A stretch of 64,000 nucleotides of DNA from Paenibacillus uliginis N3/975 (GCF_900177425.1 NZ_LT840184.1:6105948-6169947), one strand, 5' to 3'; counted from the stretch's first letter, positions 51,631 through 61,468 are shown. Numbers and translations: made by a program. The notes: generated from the sequence alone by a model not told the origin.

Positions 51631-52281
51631 TTACATCTTCTGTCTATTCGCTTCCCCAGCCAGTATCACCTGTTGCAGGCGGTCACACAGCTCCTGAATC
51701 TCACGATTCTTCATCCGGTAGCTTACCCGGTTGGCGATTAGTCGGCTCGTAATTTCAAATAGGCTCGTCATTTCCACAAGACCGTTCTCCTTCAGCGTCT
51801 GTCCGGTTTCCACCATATCCACAATCCGGTCCGCCAAACCAATGAGTGGCGCGAGCTCGATAGAGCCGTTCAGCTTCACGACCTCAACCTGCTGCCCTTG
51901 CTCCCGGAAGTATTGCGATGCCACATTCGGATATTTGGTTGCTACGCGCTGCTGAATATCCGGCGTCCAATCCGGAAGACCAATAACCGACATCCGGCAT
52001 CTTGCAATTCCGAGATCCAGCAGCTCATACACGTCCTTGTTCTCTTCCATCAGCACATCCTTGCCCACAATACCGATGTCCGCAACGCCATATTCCACAT
52101 AAGTCGGTACATCAACCGGCTTCGCCAGAATAAATTCCATTCCTGCTTCCGGCAAAGGGATGACCAGCTTACGCGTATCATCGATATCCATGGGAATCGG
52201 TAATCCGGCTGAACGGAACAACGCGGATGCCTTTTTATAGATTCGCCCTTTAGGCATAGCCACTTTCAATATATCCGCCAT
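51631..52281 (-). CDS. hisG: ATP phosphoribosyltransferase, short form
   Basis: A 216-aa catalytic subunit for the first step (ATP + PRPP). LKVAMPKGRIYKKASALF and GLADRIVDMVETGQTLKENG are conserved, the latter binding PRPP. It lacks the C-terminal regulatory domain of the long form, so it needs the adjacent HisZ, encoded 30 bases upstream, for activity and histidine feedback. Confidence 0.97.
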   Translation of the reverse strand: MADILKVAMPKGRIYKKASALFRSAGLPIPMDIDDTRKLVIPLPEAGMEFILAKPVDVPTYVEYGVADIGIVGKDVLMEENKDVYELLDLGIARCRMSVIGLPDWTPDIQQRVATKYPNVASQYFREQGQQVEVVKLNGSIELAPLIGLADRIVDMVETGQTLKENGLVEMTSLFEITSRLIANRVSYRMKNREIQELCDRLQQVILAGEANRQKM

Positions 52282-52311
52282 CTAACGCACCTCCTTACAT
52301 TCAAATCTATT

Positions 52312-53490
52312 TTACGAAAACGTAATGATTTCCTCATAGCCTTGATGGAGCAGTCCGTGCTCAGGAGCTTGAATCTCACCGGTACCCATTATTAATGTGG
52401 TGACAACAACTTTCCCTTCACTACGTAGCAGAGTAGCCTTAGCAAGGCCTTCTTTACGGTAATCGGCTGTGTACTGTACCAGAACCGGAAGCTGCTTAGA
52501 TGTCTCCTTCACTCGGACACCATCCAAAATGCGGTTTGTTTTCAGTGCAAAGCCTGTTGCAGGAACATTGCGTCCAAACTGCTTCAGCAGCTTGTCGTAA
52601 CGTCCGCCACTCGCTACAGGTGAACCAATCTCCGCAGCGTACCCTTCAAATGTCATCCCCGTATAATAGGAAAAATCTCCAATCATCGTCAGATCGACCA
52701 GCACATGCTCCGAGACATCATACGCCTCAAGTACTTCCCACACCTTGTACAGATGCTCAATAGAAGCACGGGCCAACGGATTGCCGCTCAGCTCCAGAGC
52801 CTGTTCACAGATTTCCCTGCCACCACGCAGACGGAGAATCCCCTCTAGCTTATCAGCTTGACTGCTGGACAGCCTCAAGCCGGAAATGGTGTTCCTGTAG
52901 CCGACATAGTCCCGATTCAGTAAATCATGCTTCAGGTTCTCCTGATCTTCTAACCGTTCAGGAAGTACCTCTTCCAACAGACCATTCAGAAAGCCTACAT
53001 GCCCCAGTGCTATTCTGAATCTTTCCACACCTGCTGCCTGCAGTGATTCAATCGCCAGCGCTACGACTTCTGCGTCCGCCTCAGGTGAATCATCGCCAAC
53101 CAGCTCCACGCCAGTCTGAAAGAACTCGGCCTCCCGTCCGGCCTCTTCTTCAATCGCGCGAAACACATTTGCGTGGTAAGAAAGGCGAATAGGCAGCGGC
53201 TCTCCCTTCAGCAGCGATGCCACCACTCTGGCAATCGGTGCCGTTATATCCGAACGGAGCACCATCGTCGTGCCCCGGTTGTTTAGCAGCTTGAACAGCT
53301 TCTGGTCAGACGTCGAACTTGCGACACCAACCGTATCGTAATATTCCATCGTTGGCGTCATGATCTGCCGATATCCCCAGCGGTCCATACACGCAAGCAC
53401 TTGCTGCTCAATCCGGCGTAGCCTTGCTACCGCATGTGGGAGATAGTCCCGGACGCCAGCCGGTTTTTCAAAGCCTTTTGGTTTAGACAT
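52312..53490 (-). CDS. hisZ: ATP phosphoribosyltransferase regulatory subunit
   Basis: A 392-aa paralogue of histidyl-tRNA synthetase catalytic core that has lost aminoacylation. GVRDYLPHAVARLRRIE, MTPTMEYYDTV and YYTGMTFEGYA match HisZ/HisS. It pairs with short HisG. ATG at 53490 follows GAGGTG and is preferred over an ATG 15 bases upstream. First gene of the his operon. Confidence 0.95.
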   Translation of the reverse strand: MSKPKGFEKPAGVRDYLPHAVARLRRIEQQVLACMDRWGYRQIMTPTMEYYDTVGVASSTSDQKLFKLLNNRGTTMVLRSDITAPIARVVASLLKGEPLPIRLSYHANVFRAIEEEAGREAEFFQTGVELVGDDSPEADAEVVALAIESLQAAGVERFRIALGHVGFLNGLLEEVLPERLEDQENLKHDLLNRDYVGYRNTISGLRLSSSQADKLEGILRLRGGREICEQALELSGNPLARASIEHLYKVWEVLEAYDVSEHVLVDLTMIGDFSYYTGMTFEGYAAEIGSPVASGGRYDKLLKQFGRNVPATGFALKTNRILDGVRVKETSKQLPVLVQYTADYRKEGLAKATLLRSEGKVVVTTLIMGTGEIQAPEHGLLHQGYEEIITFS

Positions 53491-53532
53491 GACGTTACAC
53501 CTCAAATCATGATATTCTTTATTATATTAAAG

Positions 53533-53596
53533 TGCTACCATACTACCAAAGTAAAGAATATTGGCTATATTACCATAGATCTTGCCTCATCGTCAA
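53533..53596 (-). promoter_or_regulatory. Candidate his operon promoter
   Basis: On minus, TTGACG (53596-53591) and TAATAT (53572-53567) are 18 bases apart. Just downstream, GGTAGTATGGTAG (near 53537-53549) is a short direct repeat that could be an operator. No T-box or leader peptide rich in His was seen. Confidence 0.4.
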
Positions 53597-53672
53597 TCCA
53601 ATATGTTTATTCTGTCATTATAACCTACCTTCGTCTAACAAGTGGAATATATAATGATTCAACAATACAAAA

Positions 53673-53697
53673 AAGCCGTCCGATTACCGGACGGCTT
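53673..53697 (-). terminator. Terminator of the acyltransferase-3 gene
   Basis: AAGCCGTCCG and CGGACGGCTT form a 10-bp stem with a 5-base loop and a T-rich tail on minus. Confidence 0.9.
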
Positions 53698-53769
53698 CAA
53701 GCTGGCTGATAGCCTAAAATTATATAAAGTTATGATTGCGATAAACAAGGGACATCAAGTTTGCGATCC

Positions 53770-54993
53770 TTACAAATCAACCGATTTCTTGCTGTCTCCT
53801 GCCACAGACTCCTGCTTCTGACGCTCTGGTTTCGAAGGCGCCTTCGGCTTCAGGGAACGCGGCACACTACCAAGCAGAACCCATGAACCTGGAATGCGTC
53901 TCAAAATGAACTGAACGACCAATGCACTCACAATAAGTGCTGACACCATACCACCATAGATCCACATCAGGTAATCATCGGTTACCGGATTCAAATTGAA
54001 GTCATATAGACGATAGAACGCAAGCCACAACGGATGTACCAGATAAATGGCAAAGGAAAGTTCACCTATCCGCGTCAAGACAGCAATGATCTTTTTCCAA
54101 CCGCTTTGATACAGCCAGTTGGCAGCCTGCATGAGAACTATTGCTGAGAAGACCGTATGCATGTTCCATAGAAATTCATACCATAACGAGTCGTACTTTG
54201 CTCCAAGCAGTCGCGTGTTGTACCAAATCTGCACATGTGTCAACGCCATCAACAGCCATCCGCCCCAAAGAGCAATCGTAGCACGCTTTTGACGAGAGGT
54301 CTGTTTCTTCCATGTCGAGGTTAACCATACTTTATACTTATCGTAATTGATCGCCAGATAAGCACCCAGCATGTAGTAAGCCAAATAGGAAATCGCAAGA
54401 CTGCCTTTCGTTGAGTAATGCAGCTCGTACTTATTCCATACGATAAAACCCCACTGAAGCAGGAACCCGATCGGCACCGCCCAGCGTACAAGAAATTTCG
54501 ACGATTTAAACAGCTTCAGGAATAACGGGAACAGAATGTAGAACTGCAGACTGATAAACACAAAGTATAAGTGCGTGTAGTTCTGACCCTTGGCCAGTCG
54601 TTCAAAAAACACCGGAAGCTGCGCACCGAGATCCAGCGAGCTGTTCAGAAGACCATTTTGATACAGTCTGACGAAAAAATAACCTATCGAAATAAGCAGA
54701 TAAGGCAGTAGAATGTACAACAGCCGTCTTTTATAGAAATTGGTGATCAGACTCTTGGTCAATGGACGGTCATAATAATTGTAGAACAGGACAAAACTGC
54801 TTAGAAAGATAAACGATGGCGTCCCGTACTTAAAAAATATATTCAGAAAGTTAATAATATAGTAGAAGCGAGAGTCGATCGCATCCACGGTCGCAAATGA
54901 GGTCGCATGCACATGCAGTACGCCCAGAATGGCCAATGCCCGATAGATGTCTAACTGCGGCAGCCGTTCTTTCTTGATTTGAGTAGCTTCCAT
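53770..54993 (-). CDS. Acyltransferase-3 family membrane protein
   Basis: A 407-aa integral membrane acyltransferase (OatA/WecH type) with about ten membrane segments. The N-terminal motif LDIYRALAILGVLHVHATS contains the catalytic His-containing R/H pattern of the family. It transfers acyl groups to cell-wall or polysaccharide substrates at the membrane. No SGNH domain is attached. The ATG at 54993 follows AGGGGA. Located between the his operon and the ppaX cluster, an insertion relative to B. subtilis order. Confidence 0.9.
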   Translation of the reverse strand: MEATQIKKERLPQLDIYRALAILGVLHVHATSFATVDAIDSRFYYIINFLNIFFKYGTPSFIFLSSFVLFYNYYDRPLTKSLITNFYKRRLLYILLPYLLISIGYFFVRLYQNGLLNSSLDLGAQLPVFFERLAKGQNYTHLYFVFISLQFYILFPLFLKLFKSSKFLVRWAVPIGFLLQWGFIVWNKYELHYSTKGSLAISYLAYYMLGAYLAINYDKYKVWLTSTWKKQTSRQKRATIALWGGWLLMALTHVQIWYNTRLLGAKYDSLWYEFLWNMHTVFSAIVLMQAANWLYQSGWKKIIAVLTRIGELSFAIYLVHPLWLAFYRLYDFNLNPVTDDYLMWIYGGMVSALIVSALVVQFILRRIPGSWVLLGSVPRSLKPKAPSKPERQKQESVAGDSKKSVDL

Positions 54994-55150
54994 GTCTTTA
55001 ATTCCCCTTTGAAAAATAGAGTAGAAACAGAAACCCAAAGTGGCAAAATAAAAAACGCTCAGCTTGGCTTAGAGACAACAGAGCGTAGGGGCGGCTGTTT
55101 GCTATTTCCAGTAATACTAGAGATAGATGAAACTCACACTTCATGTCAAG

Positions 55151-55185
55151 GAAAAAGCCCCACAAGGCTGTTTACCTGGGGGACC
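55151..55185 (-). terminator. Probable terminator of the hprK-lgt-ppaX cluster
   Basis: CCCCAGG and CCTTGTGGGG (minus sense) form an interrupted stem followed by CTTTTTCC, about 85 bases after the acetyltransferase stop. Confidence 0.5.
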
Positions 55186-55268
55186 ATTCATTTATTGTTC
55201 TCGTGTTGTTTACCCTATTCATTTTACAACAAAAACAGCTATTTTGGAACCCGAGGCAGCATTTTGGC

Positions 55269-55775
55269 TCAAATTGACTCCTCTTCCGGTGTTGTCCGGC
55301 GGAGTTCGCGCAGCGGATTACCGCCCACAAAAGCGCCCGGAGCCACATCCTTGTGTACCACCGCACCAGCTGCAACCACAGCGCCGTCACCAATCGTAAC
55401 CCCAGGTAAAATCGTCGTATTGGCACCAATTAATACATTTTCACCAATAATAACTTCGCCAAGCCGGTATTCCCGAATGAGGTATTCATGAGCGAGGATT
55501 GTCGTGTTATAACCGATGACAGAGTTCTCGCCAACCGTTATCTTTTCCGGGAAAAATACATCCACCATGACCATTAATCCAAAAGCTGTATGCTTGCCAA
55601 CTTTCATCCCGAGCACGTTCCGGTAAATCCAATTTTTCATCGGGAGCACAGGACAGTAGCGGGCCAATTGAACGAAAATAAAGTTTTTGACTCCCTTGAA
55701 CGGACTCACTGTGCGGTATATATGCCACAACGCGTTATGCCCCTCCACAGGGTGGCGGGTTACCTTTCTAGCCAT
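55269..55775 (-). CDS. Hexapeptide-repeat acetyltransferase (YvoF-like)
   Basis: A 168-aa left-handed beta-helix acyltransferase. Hexapeptide repeats run from about 60 to 155 (ITVGENSVIGYNTTIL, VIIGENVLIGANTTILPGVT, IGDGAVVAAGAVV), ending in GNPLRELRR. It acetylates a sugar or similar acceptor using acetyl-CoA. It follows ppaX by 13 bases, as yvoF does in B. subtilis. Confidence 0.9.
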   Translation of the reverse strand: MARKVTRHPVEGHNALWHIYRTVSPFKGVKNFIFVQLARYCPVLPMKNWIYRNVLGMKVGKHTAFGLMVMVDVFFPEKITVGENSVIGYNTTILAHEYLIREYRLGEVIIGENVLIGANTTILPGVTIGDGAVVAAGAVVHKDVAPGAFVGGNPLRELRRTTPEEESI

Positions 55776-55788
55776 TACACCTTGGCTC

Positions 55789-56436
55789 CTATTCCTGTTT
55801 CTGTCCTACGATTGTATATATGTCCCGCATGTCTTTTAAAATATAATCCGCACCGTAATCCCTTAACATCTGCTCACCTTTCAGTGACCAAGCTACTCCA
55901 GCAGCTTGTACTCCAGCTGCCTTCGCGGACTGGATGTCTACAGAACTGTCGCCTACCATCAAGGTAGTCTCCGGATTGCAGCCAAGACTCTTCACGGCCG
56001 TCAGTACGGGTTCCGGATGCGGTTTCGGGTTCTCCACATCGTTAACTGTGACCACGACGGACATATATTTTTCCAAATTGAACTTTTCCAATGTCATTAG
56101 TGTCGATGGACGAATTTTTGTTGTAACAATACCCATGGATACCCCTTGACCATGCAGCCATTCCACCACCTCATTCACATGAGGGAACGGACGAACCATC
56201 TCATCATGATGCTGCTGATTGTATGTACGGTAAAGAGGGACCAGCTGGCTCACATCATCAAGTCCGGAAAAGGCTTGAAGCTGATATTCCAATGTCGTAC
56301 CCATATGCGAGATTATGCCTTCCCTCGTCAGAGGCCCTTTCGGCCCCTTTTCAAATACATGCATAAACGAGGATATAATTAATTCATTCGTATCTATAAT
56401 GGTTCCATCCAGATCAAACAGTACAGTTTCTATCAT
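55789..56436 (-). CDS. ppaX: Pyrophosphatase PpaX (HAD family)
   Basis: A 215-aa HAD-fold phosphatase. Motif 1 LFDLDGTIIDTNE, motif 2 GIVTTK, motif 3/4 NPKPHPEP and MVGDSSVDI. In B. subtilis PpaX hydrolyses pyrophosphate made by HPr kinase/phosphorylase. Its place right after hprK and lgt supports this over a phosphoglycolate phosphatase role. Confidence 0.93.
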   Translation of the reverse strand: MIETVLFDLDGTIIDTNELIISSFMHVFEKGPKGPLTREGIISHMGTTLEYQLQAFSGLDDVSQLVPLYRTYNQQHHDEMVRPFPHVNEVVEWLHGQGVSMGIVTTKIRPSTLMTLEKFNLEKYMSVVVTVNDVENPKPHPEPVLTAVKSLGCNPETTLMVGDSSVDIQSAKAAGVQAAGVAWSLKGEQMLRDYGADYILKDMRDIYTIVGQKQE

Positions 56437-56442
56437 GCTGTC

Positions 56443-57564
56443 CTACTCCTTTTTGTCCTCCGCCTCTCCCTTGGAGCGTTGGCTCTCATCCTGAGGGGAG
56501 TCATCCGGTCCTGCTTTATCGGCCGAATCCAGTACGCTCGTGTCTTGAACAGACGACGGATTAGGCGATGGTGCTTGTGCTGGCTTCGGTTTGCTGACTT
56601 GCTGTTGTTTACGGTTCAGAGCTGCTTCCGGTGTTGGAGCTACTCCTGGTTTGGTGCAGACGATCGGGTCCAGATAACGTTCATTCGCTCTCCCAGTTAC
56701 CCGTCGAACAATAATCAGTATAATTCCGGAAACAACTATAATTATTGGCAGCAGTTGTGAGATACGGATGTTTCCGTACGCTGGATCTAAGTAACCCTGC
56801 TCGAAGCCCATCCAGGTCATCGGACTCCACAGAGTGTTGATGAAGGATTCCAGGCCCGAAGGTCCTTGAAATGCCAAACTATCTGTACGAACTGCCTCGA
56901 TAAAGAATCGTCCGATGGAGTACCAGATGAAATATCCAATAAACAGCTCACCCATACGCAGGAACTTCTGTCTGCGAAGCACGAGTAACAGAAGAATCCC
57001 TACGAAATTCCACATTGATTCATATAGGAAGGTCGGATGATGAAACACACCTTCCACATTCATTTGATTCACGATAAAGTCCGGTAGATGAAGTTTATCC
57101 CGAAGAAAAGACGCTTCTACTGGACCGCCGTAGGCTTCCTGATTGACAAAGTTACCCCAACGTCCAATCATCTGACCCAAAAGCAGCGCGGGTGCACACA
57201 TGTCGGCAATCCGCCAAAATTTATAACCTTTATAACGAACATAAATAATTGCACATATGATAGCGCCGATCAGGGCGCCGTAAATGGCTATACCGCCGTT
57301 CCATATTTTGAATACATCGAGAAAGTTATCTTTATAATCTTCCCATTTGAAGGCAACATAATAAATTCTTGCTCCAATAATGGCTGAAGGCACGCCTAAA
57401 AGCAACAGATCCATGAAGAACTCCTGAGGAATGCCAAAGCGTTTCCCTTCACGGATAACAAGTAGCAGCCCTGCCAAAGCGCCCAAACCCAAAATGATTC
57501 CATACCAGTGGACGCGCAGCGATCCAATGGAAAAAGCAATCGGATCGATCAGCAATGTTGACAT
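56443..57564 (-). CDS. lgt: Prolipoprotein diacylglyceryl transferase
   Basis: A 373-aa membrane enzyme that attaches diacylglycerol to the lipobox Cys of lipoproteins. Seven membrane segments; signature GRWGNFVNQEAYGG near residue 138 and WYGIILGLGALAG at the start. A hydrophilic C-terminal extension of about 80 residues rich in Pro, Gln, Ser and Asp is unusual in length. It should serve the lipoproteins in this window. Confidence 0.96.
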   Translation of the reverse strand: MSTLLIDPIAFSIGSLRVHWYGIILGLGALAGLLLVIREGKRFGIPQEFFMDLLLLGVPSAIIGARIYYVAFKWEDYKDNFLDVFKIWNGGIAIYGALIGAIICAIIYVRYKGYKFWRIADMCAPALLLGQMIGRWGNFVNQEAYGGPVEASFLRDKLHLPDFIVNQMNVEGVFHHPTFLYESMWNFVGILLLLVLRRQKFLRMGELFIGYFIWYSIGRFFIEAVRTDSLAFQGPSGLESFINTLWSPMTWMGFEQGYLDPAYGNIRISQLLPIIIVVSGIILIIVRRVTGRANERYLDPIVCTKPGVAPTPEAALNRKQQQVSKPKPAQAPSPNPSSVQDTSVLDSADKAGPDDSPQDESQRSKGEAEDKKE

Positions 57565-57575
57565 TAAATTCCCCC

Positions 57576-58514
57576 CTAGTCCAAATCATCCATATCATCG
57601 GCAATAGTTGCCGTTAGTTTGTTCGTAAACTGCAGCGCTGCATTCAGACCCATCTGTTTCAACCGGTAGTTCATCCCGGCTACCTCGATGATAACGGCCA
57701 GGTTTCGCCCTGGGCGAACCGGAATCGTAACCAGCGGCACGTCTGTATCAATAATGCGCGTTGTCTCTTCATCCAATCCCAGACGGTCATACTGTTTGTC
57801 CTGCTGCCATGCTTCAAGACGTACAACGAGCGTAATCCGTTTGTTATTCCGGACCGCACCCGCACCAAACAGTGTCATTACGTTAATGATGCCAACCCCG
57901 CGAATCTCCAGCAAGTGACGGATTAATTCCGGTGCTGTACCATGCAGCTGAAAGTCCGACGTTTGGCGGATTTCTACCGCATCATCTGCAATCAGACGGT
58001 GACCCCGTTTCACAAGCTCCAGCGCAGTTTCACTCTTACCGATACCACTTGTTCCGGTAATGAGCATACCCACACCATAGACATCACACAGTACCCCGTG
58101 GATGGTTGTCGTTGGAGCAAGTTTGCGCTCCAAAAAGCTGGTGATCCGGCTTGTCAAAATTGTTGTCGCCATGCTGCTTCGCAGCACAGACAGACCTTTT
58201 TCATTGCTAACTTCCACCAACTCTTCAGGAACTTCCAATGAACGTGTAACGACAATGCAAGGTGTCTCATCCGTGCAAAGACTGCGCATACGCTCTCTGC
58301 GCTCCTCAGGCTTCAGCATTGCAAAAAAAGCTAATTCGGTCCGGCCCAGCAGCTGAACTCGATCCCGTGGATGATATTCAAAATAACCCGCCATTTCCAA
58401 GCCTGGACGGTTGAGATCGTCCGTTGTAATTTGACGTTTCAAGCCTTCTTCACCTGAGATGACCTCCAGCTGGAACTGCTGAACCAGCTCAGACACTTTC
58501 ACTTTTTTGGCCAT
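57576..58514 (-). CDS. hprK: HPr kinase/phosphorylase
   Basis: A 312-aa bifunctional enzyme that phosphorylates HPr on Ser46 and drives carbon catabolite repression. Walker A GTSGIGKSE near residue 153 with the following ELVKRGHRLIADD, and the late EIRGVGIINVMTLFG signature. The ATG at 58514 follows AAGGGG; a frame extending to 58550 has no ribosome site. First gene of hprK-lgt-ppaX-yvoF. Confidence 0.97.
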   Translation of the reverse strand: MAKKVKVSELVQQFQLEVISGEEGLKRQITTDDLNRPGLEMAGYFEYHPRDRVQLLGRTELAFFAMLKPEERRERMRSLCTDETPCIVVTRSLEVPEELVEVSNEKGLSVLRSSMATTILTSRITSFLERKLAPTTTIHGVLCDVYGVGMLITGTSGIGKSETALELVKRGHRLIADDAVEIRQTSDFQLHGTAPELIRHLLEIRGVGIINVMTLFGAGAVRNNKRITLVVRLEAWQQDKQYDRLGLDEETTRIIDTDVPLVTIPVRPGRNLAVIIEVAGMNYRLKQMGLNAALQFTNKLTATIADDMDDLD

Positions 58515-58801
58515 GGTCTTACCCCTTTTCGTCCGTATGTTGAAAATCATAACGCGGCCCAGACAGCTGGCCCGCTCACAAATGTTATCGTTTGTAATTA
58601 AGAAAAACCAGCAAATAACACACAGATTGAATATTCATCTGTCCACTAGACTAACAGCTATGTAAGCCTTACTTCCTGATATCTTAAAGGAAATTAGCAC
58701 TAATTGCAATCTTACTGGGTGCTCCCTATCATCTCAGAAAACTCCAAATATGTGTCCGGTAATCTTCTGCGACTATCTCTAAATCTTACCTTATATCTAA
58801 A
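58515..58801. other. Upstream region of hprK
   Basis: About 290 bases without a gene, probably holding the hprK promoter on minus. I see no strong operator or RNA structure. Confidence 0.4.
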
Positions 58802-58827
58802 AAAAACCGCCCCACAGGGCGGTTTTT
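58802..58827 (-). terminator. Terminator of the msmX-like gene
   Basis: AAAAACCGCCC and GGGCGGTTTTT form an 11-bp stem with a CACA loop. Confidence 0.93.
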
Positions 58828-58851
58828 CGTGGAAAGCCGACTGTCGGAGAA

Positions 58852-59976
58852 TTAGTCTCCCAACAAAACGTTCAGTTCGGACTCTTTATCAAAGATATGA
58901 ACTTTGTTCATGTCGATTGCCAATTTAACGTTATCACTTTCACGAGTCGTGGAACGTCCGTCTACACGGCCGATAACCGTTTCAGTACCCAAGCCACTCA
59001 GGTACAAGAGCATTTCGTGACCCAAGTTCTCTGTAACGTCAACTTTTGCGCTGAAGATTGTGTTTGGAGAAGCTTCCAAGAACACTGGCTCTTCATGAAT
59101 ATCTTCTGGACGAAGTCCCATAATCACTTCTTTCCCGATCATGGATTTGTTCTTCAGAAGCTGTGCTTTACCACCTGGTACTTGTACGTTCAAACCTTCA
59201 GCTGTGAAGTACACTTCGCCGTTTTGCTCGGACAATTTACCGTTGATGAAGTTCATTGTCGGGGAACCAATAAAGCCGGCAACAAACAAGTTACTTGGAC
59301 TGTTGTACAGTTGCTCCGGAGAATCAGCCTGCTGAATAATACCGTCCTGCATAACTACGATACGATCACCCATCGTCATAGCTTCCGTCTGGTCATGCGT
59401 TACATAGATACAAGTGGTTTCGAGACGTTTAACCAGCTTTGTAATTTCAGCACGCATCTGACCACGCAATTTAGCGTCCAAGTTGGAAAGCGGCTCATCC
59501 ATCAAGAAGACTTGCGGATCACGGACAATCGCACGGCCCAAGGCAACACGCTGACGCTGACCACCGGAGAGAGCTTTTGGCTTACGCTCCAGCAAATGCC
59601 CAATATCCAAAATTTTTGCTGCTTCACGTACACGCTTGTCGATCTCGTCTTTCTTAACTTTACGAAGCTTCAAGCCAAAGGCCATGTTCTGATACACATT
59701 CATGTGCGGATACAAGGCGTAGGATTGGAATACCATCGCGATGTCACGGTCTTTAGGAGCTACATCGTTAACTACACGGTCACCAATGTAGAGTTTACCT
59801 TCGGAAATTTCTTCGAGTCCAGCGATCATCCGCAAAGTTGTGGATTTACCGCAACCGGAAGGTCCTACCAAAACCAGAAACTCTTTATCTTTAATATCGA
59901 GGTTAACATCGATTACTGTTGCCTTATCGGATCCTGCATATTTCTTGTAAATGTGCTCTAAACGTACGCCTGCCAT
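58852..59976 (-). CDS. msmX: Multi-sugar ABC importer ATPase (MsmX/UgpC family)
   Basis: A 374-aa ATPase with a C-terminal TOBE/OB regulatory domain (about 240-365). Walker A GPSGCGKST, signature LSGGQRQRVALG, Walker B VFLMDEP. In B. subtilis MsmX energises several carbohydrate importers from an unlinked gene, and here too it stands alone with its own terminator, between hprK and a PucR-type regulator. Confidence 0.95.
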   Translation of the reverse strand: MAGVRLEHIYKKYAGSDKATVIDVNLDIKDKEFLVLVGPSGCGKSTTLRMIAGLEEISEGKLYIGDRVVNDVAPKDRDIAMVFQSYALYPHMNVYQNMAFGLKLRKVKKDEIDKRVREAAKILDIGHLLERKPKALSGGQRQRVALGRAIVRDPQVFLMDEPLSNLDAKLRGQMRAEITKLVKRLETTCIYVTHDQTEAMTMGDRIVVMQDGIIQQADSPEQLYNSPSNLFVAGFIGSPTMNFINGKLSEQNGEVYFTAEGLNVQVPGGKAQLLKNKSMIGKEVIMGLRPEDIHEEPVFLEASPNTIFSAKVDVTENLGHEMLLYLSGLGTETVIGRVDGRSTTRESDNVKLAIDMNKVHIFDKESELNVLLGD

Positions 59977-60081
59977 GCTTTTTGCCCCCTCATATTAAGT
60001 GTTATGAAATCGAATACATTTTATAGTCTATATATTACCCCATAGGCATCTTACTGGCTATACACAATCTGCACAAAAAAC

Positions 60082-61284
60082 TTATTTCCTTTTCGTTACT
60101 TTATACAATAGGAGCGTAATTTTCACCAAAACCGCATCACCGAAGCTCCGGACATCTAGGCCCGTCTCCTGCTTAATCTTATCCAGACGGTACAAAAGTG
60201 TATTCCGATGAATATAAAGCCGCTTGGCCGTCTCACTCACATTGCAGTCCAAATCAAAAAAACTTTCCAGTGTAGACAAAGTTTCCGTATCTTCAAACAC
60301 ATCCGTATGATGGCTGGCATACTCCTCTAAAAACCGACTTCGCTGCGGTTCCGGAATACTGAACAACAGGCGCTCCAAATGAAGACCCGTCGATAAATGA
60401 ATATGCTCCTTGACCTGAAAGGTTCGTCCGATAATCATCGTTTCACGCAACTGTCTTAGACCATCCGGAAGATCTTGCTGCACTTTCACAGCCGGAATGG
60501 CGGCAATATGAAAGTCCCCCACCCATTCGTTCGAAACCAGTTCATACAATCCCATGCAAAAGAGGGAAAGCAAATCCTGATCCCCTTCGCCTGTGGCATC
60601 ATCCTTCTCATCCGTCAGACCGTCCAATAGCTGAGGATCGGCAAGGACAAGCCACTCCTTCTCCTTCAGCGGAACCAATACAATCTCTCCGCCAAAATAG
60701 CTGCGAAGCAGCCTTTGCAGCGATTTAAAGGTGGTGTTTGCCGGATGCTCACTTTCATTAGCAAGCAGAAAAGGAATCATTTCATCGAACATAGCCACTT
60801 TTTCGGAAAATTCCTCTGGCAGCCCAACTTGATATTCCCCTGCGTCTACACATGCGTTCAGCCATACGCCCATCAATTGGGCATTCCGCTCTTCTTCTGC
60901 TTTGACATCGTTCCGTGGACCTTTAACAGAGGAGGCACTATCCGCTATACTGGACAACAGCAGTCCAATCAGCTTCACTTCGGACTCCGTCACCATTGCA
61001 GCCGGTGCTGTAATCACTACAGGCAATTCATTATGAGCAGGGATTTTAAACCATACTTCACCCTGACCCGAATAATACACAGCTCCTGCATCAATCAGTT
61101 CTTTATTACGATTCTTCATTCGCGATACGCTATGAGACTTTCCGTCTGATGCCTGTTCTTGAAGGCTGGACTGCTTCAAAGATTCCATCATCATTCTGGT
61201 CTCTTGTTCATTCAACGATTTGAGCGCCATAGGAATCCCTAACGCGCTCTTCAAGTTCAGAAGTATTTGCTCCATCTCCGCCAT
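60082..61284 (-). CDS. PucR/CdaR-family transcriptional regulator
   Basis: About 400 aa with a C-terminal HTH of the PucR/CdaR type (LESFFDLDCNVSETAKRLYIHRNTLLYRLDKIKQ). A GGDEF-like alpha/beta region lies ahead of it and an N-terminal domain with EVWFKIPAHNELPVV may bind a ligand. Such regulators often sense carboxylates or purine breakdown products. The target is not evident; msmX lies just downstream. ATG at 61284 follows GGTGGAG. Confidence 0.87.
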   Translation of the reverse strand: MAEMEQILLNLKSALGIPMALKSLNEQETRMMMESLKQSSLQEQASDGKSHSVSRMKNRNKELIDAGAVYYSGQGEVWFKIPAHNELPVVITAPAAMVTESEVKLIGLLLSSIADSASSVKGPRNDVKAEEERNAQLMGVWLNACVDAGEYQVGLPEEFSEKVAMFDEMIPFLLANESEHPANTTFKSLQRLLRSYFGGEIVLVPLKEKEWLVLADPQLLDGLTDEKDDATGEGDQDLLSLFCMGLYELVSNEWVGDFHIAAIPAVKVQQDLPDGLRQLRETMIIGRTFQVKEHIHLSTGLHLERLLFSIPEPQRSRFLEEYASHHTDVFEDTETLSTLESFFDLDCNVSETAKRLYIHRNTLLYRLDKIKQETGLDVRSFGDAVLVKITLLLYKVTKRK

Positions 61285-61350
61285 TGATGACTCCACCACT
61301 TTGTCATTTTCTTATTATTTTAACATATCTACCGCAGACAACTGAAATGC

Positions 61351-61382
61351 AACAAAAAAGCCGTCAACATTGTTGACGACTT
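61351..61382 (-). terminator. Terminator of the rRNA-tRNA operon
   Basis: AAGTCGTCAACA and TGTTGACGGCTT pair on minus and are followed by TTTTTTG, just after tRNA-Lys. Confidence 0.92.
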
Positions 61383-61388
61383 CTGTGA

Positions 61389-61461
61389 TGAGCCATGAAG
61401 GACTCGAACCTTCGACACCCTGATTAAAAGTCAGGTGCTCTACCAACTGAGCTAATGGCTC
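61389..61461 (-). tRNA. tRNA-Lys (TTT)
   Basis: Cloverleaf with acceptor GAGCCAT/ATGGCTC, anticodon TTT in CTGACTTTTAATCAG, T arm GAAGG-TTCGAGT-CCTTC. CCA is not encoded. Confidence 0.96.
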
Positions 61462-61468
61462 TTAAAAC

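Noticed and set aside
53491..53769. T-box or His-rich leader controlling the his operon
   Set aside because: No specifier-loop or T-box core sequence and no His-codon run was found; only a candidate promoter and short direct repeats.
58897..59961. 354-aa plus-strand frame opposite the msmX-like gene
   Set aside because: It is antisense to a complete ABC ATPase with all motifs, and its translation shows no domain and a biased composition.
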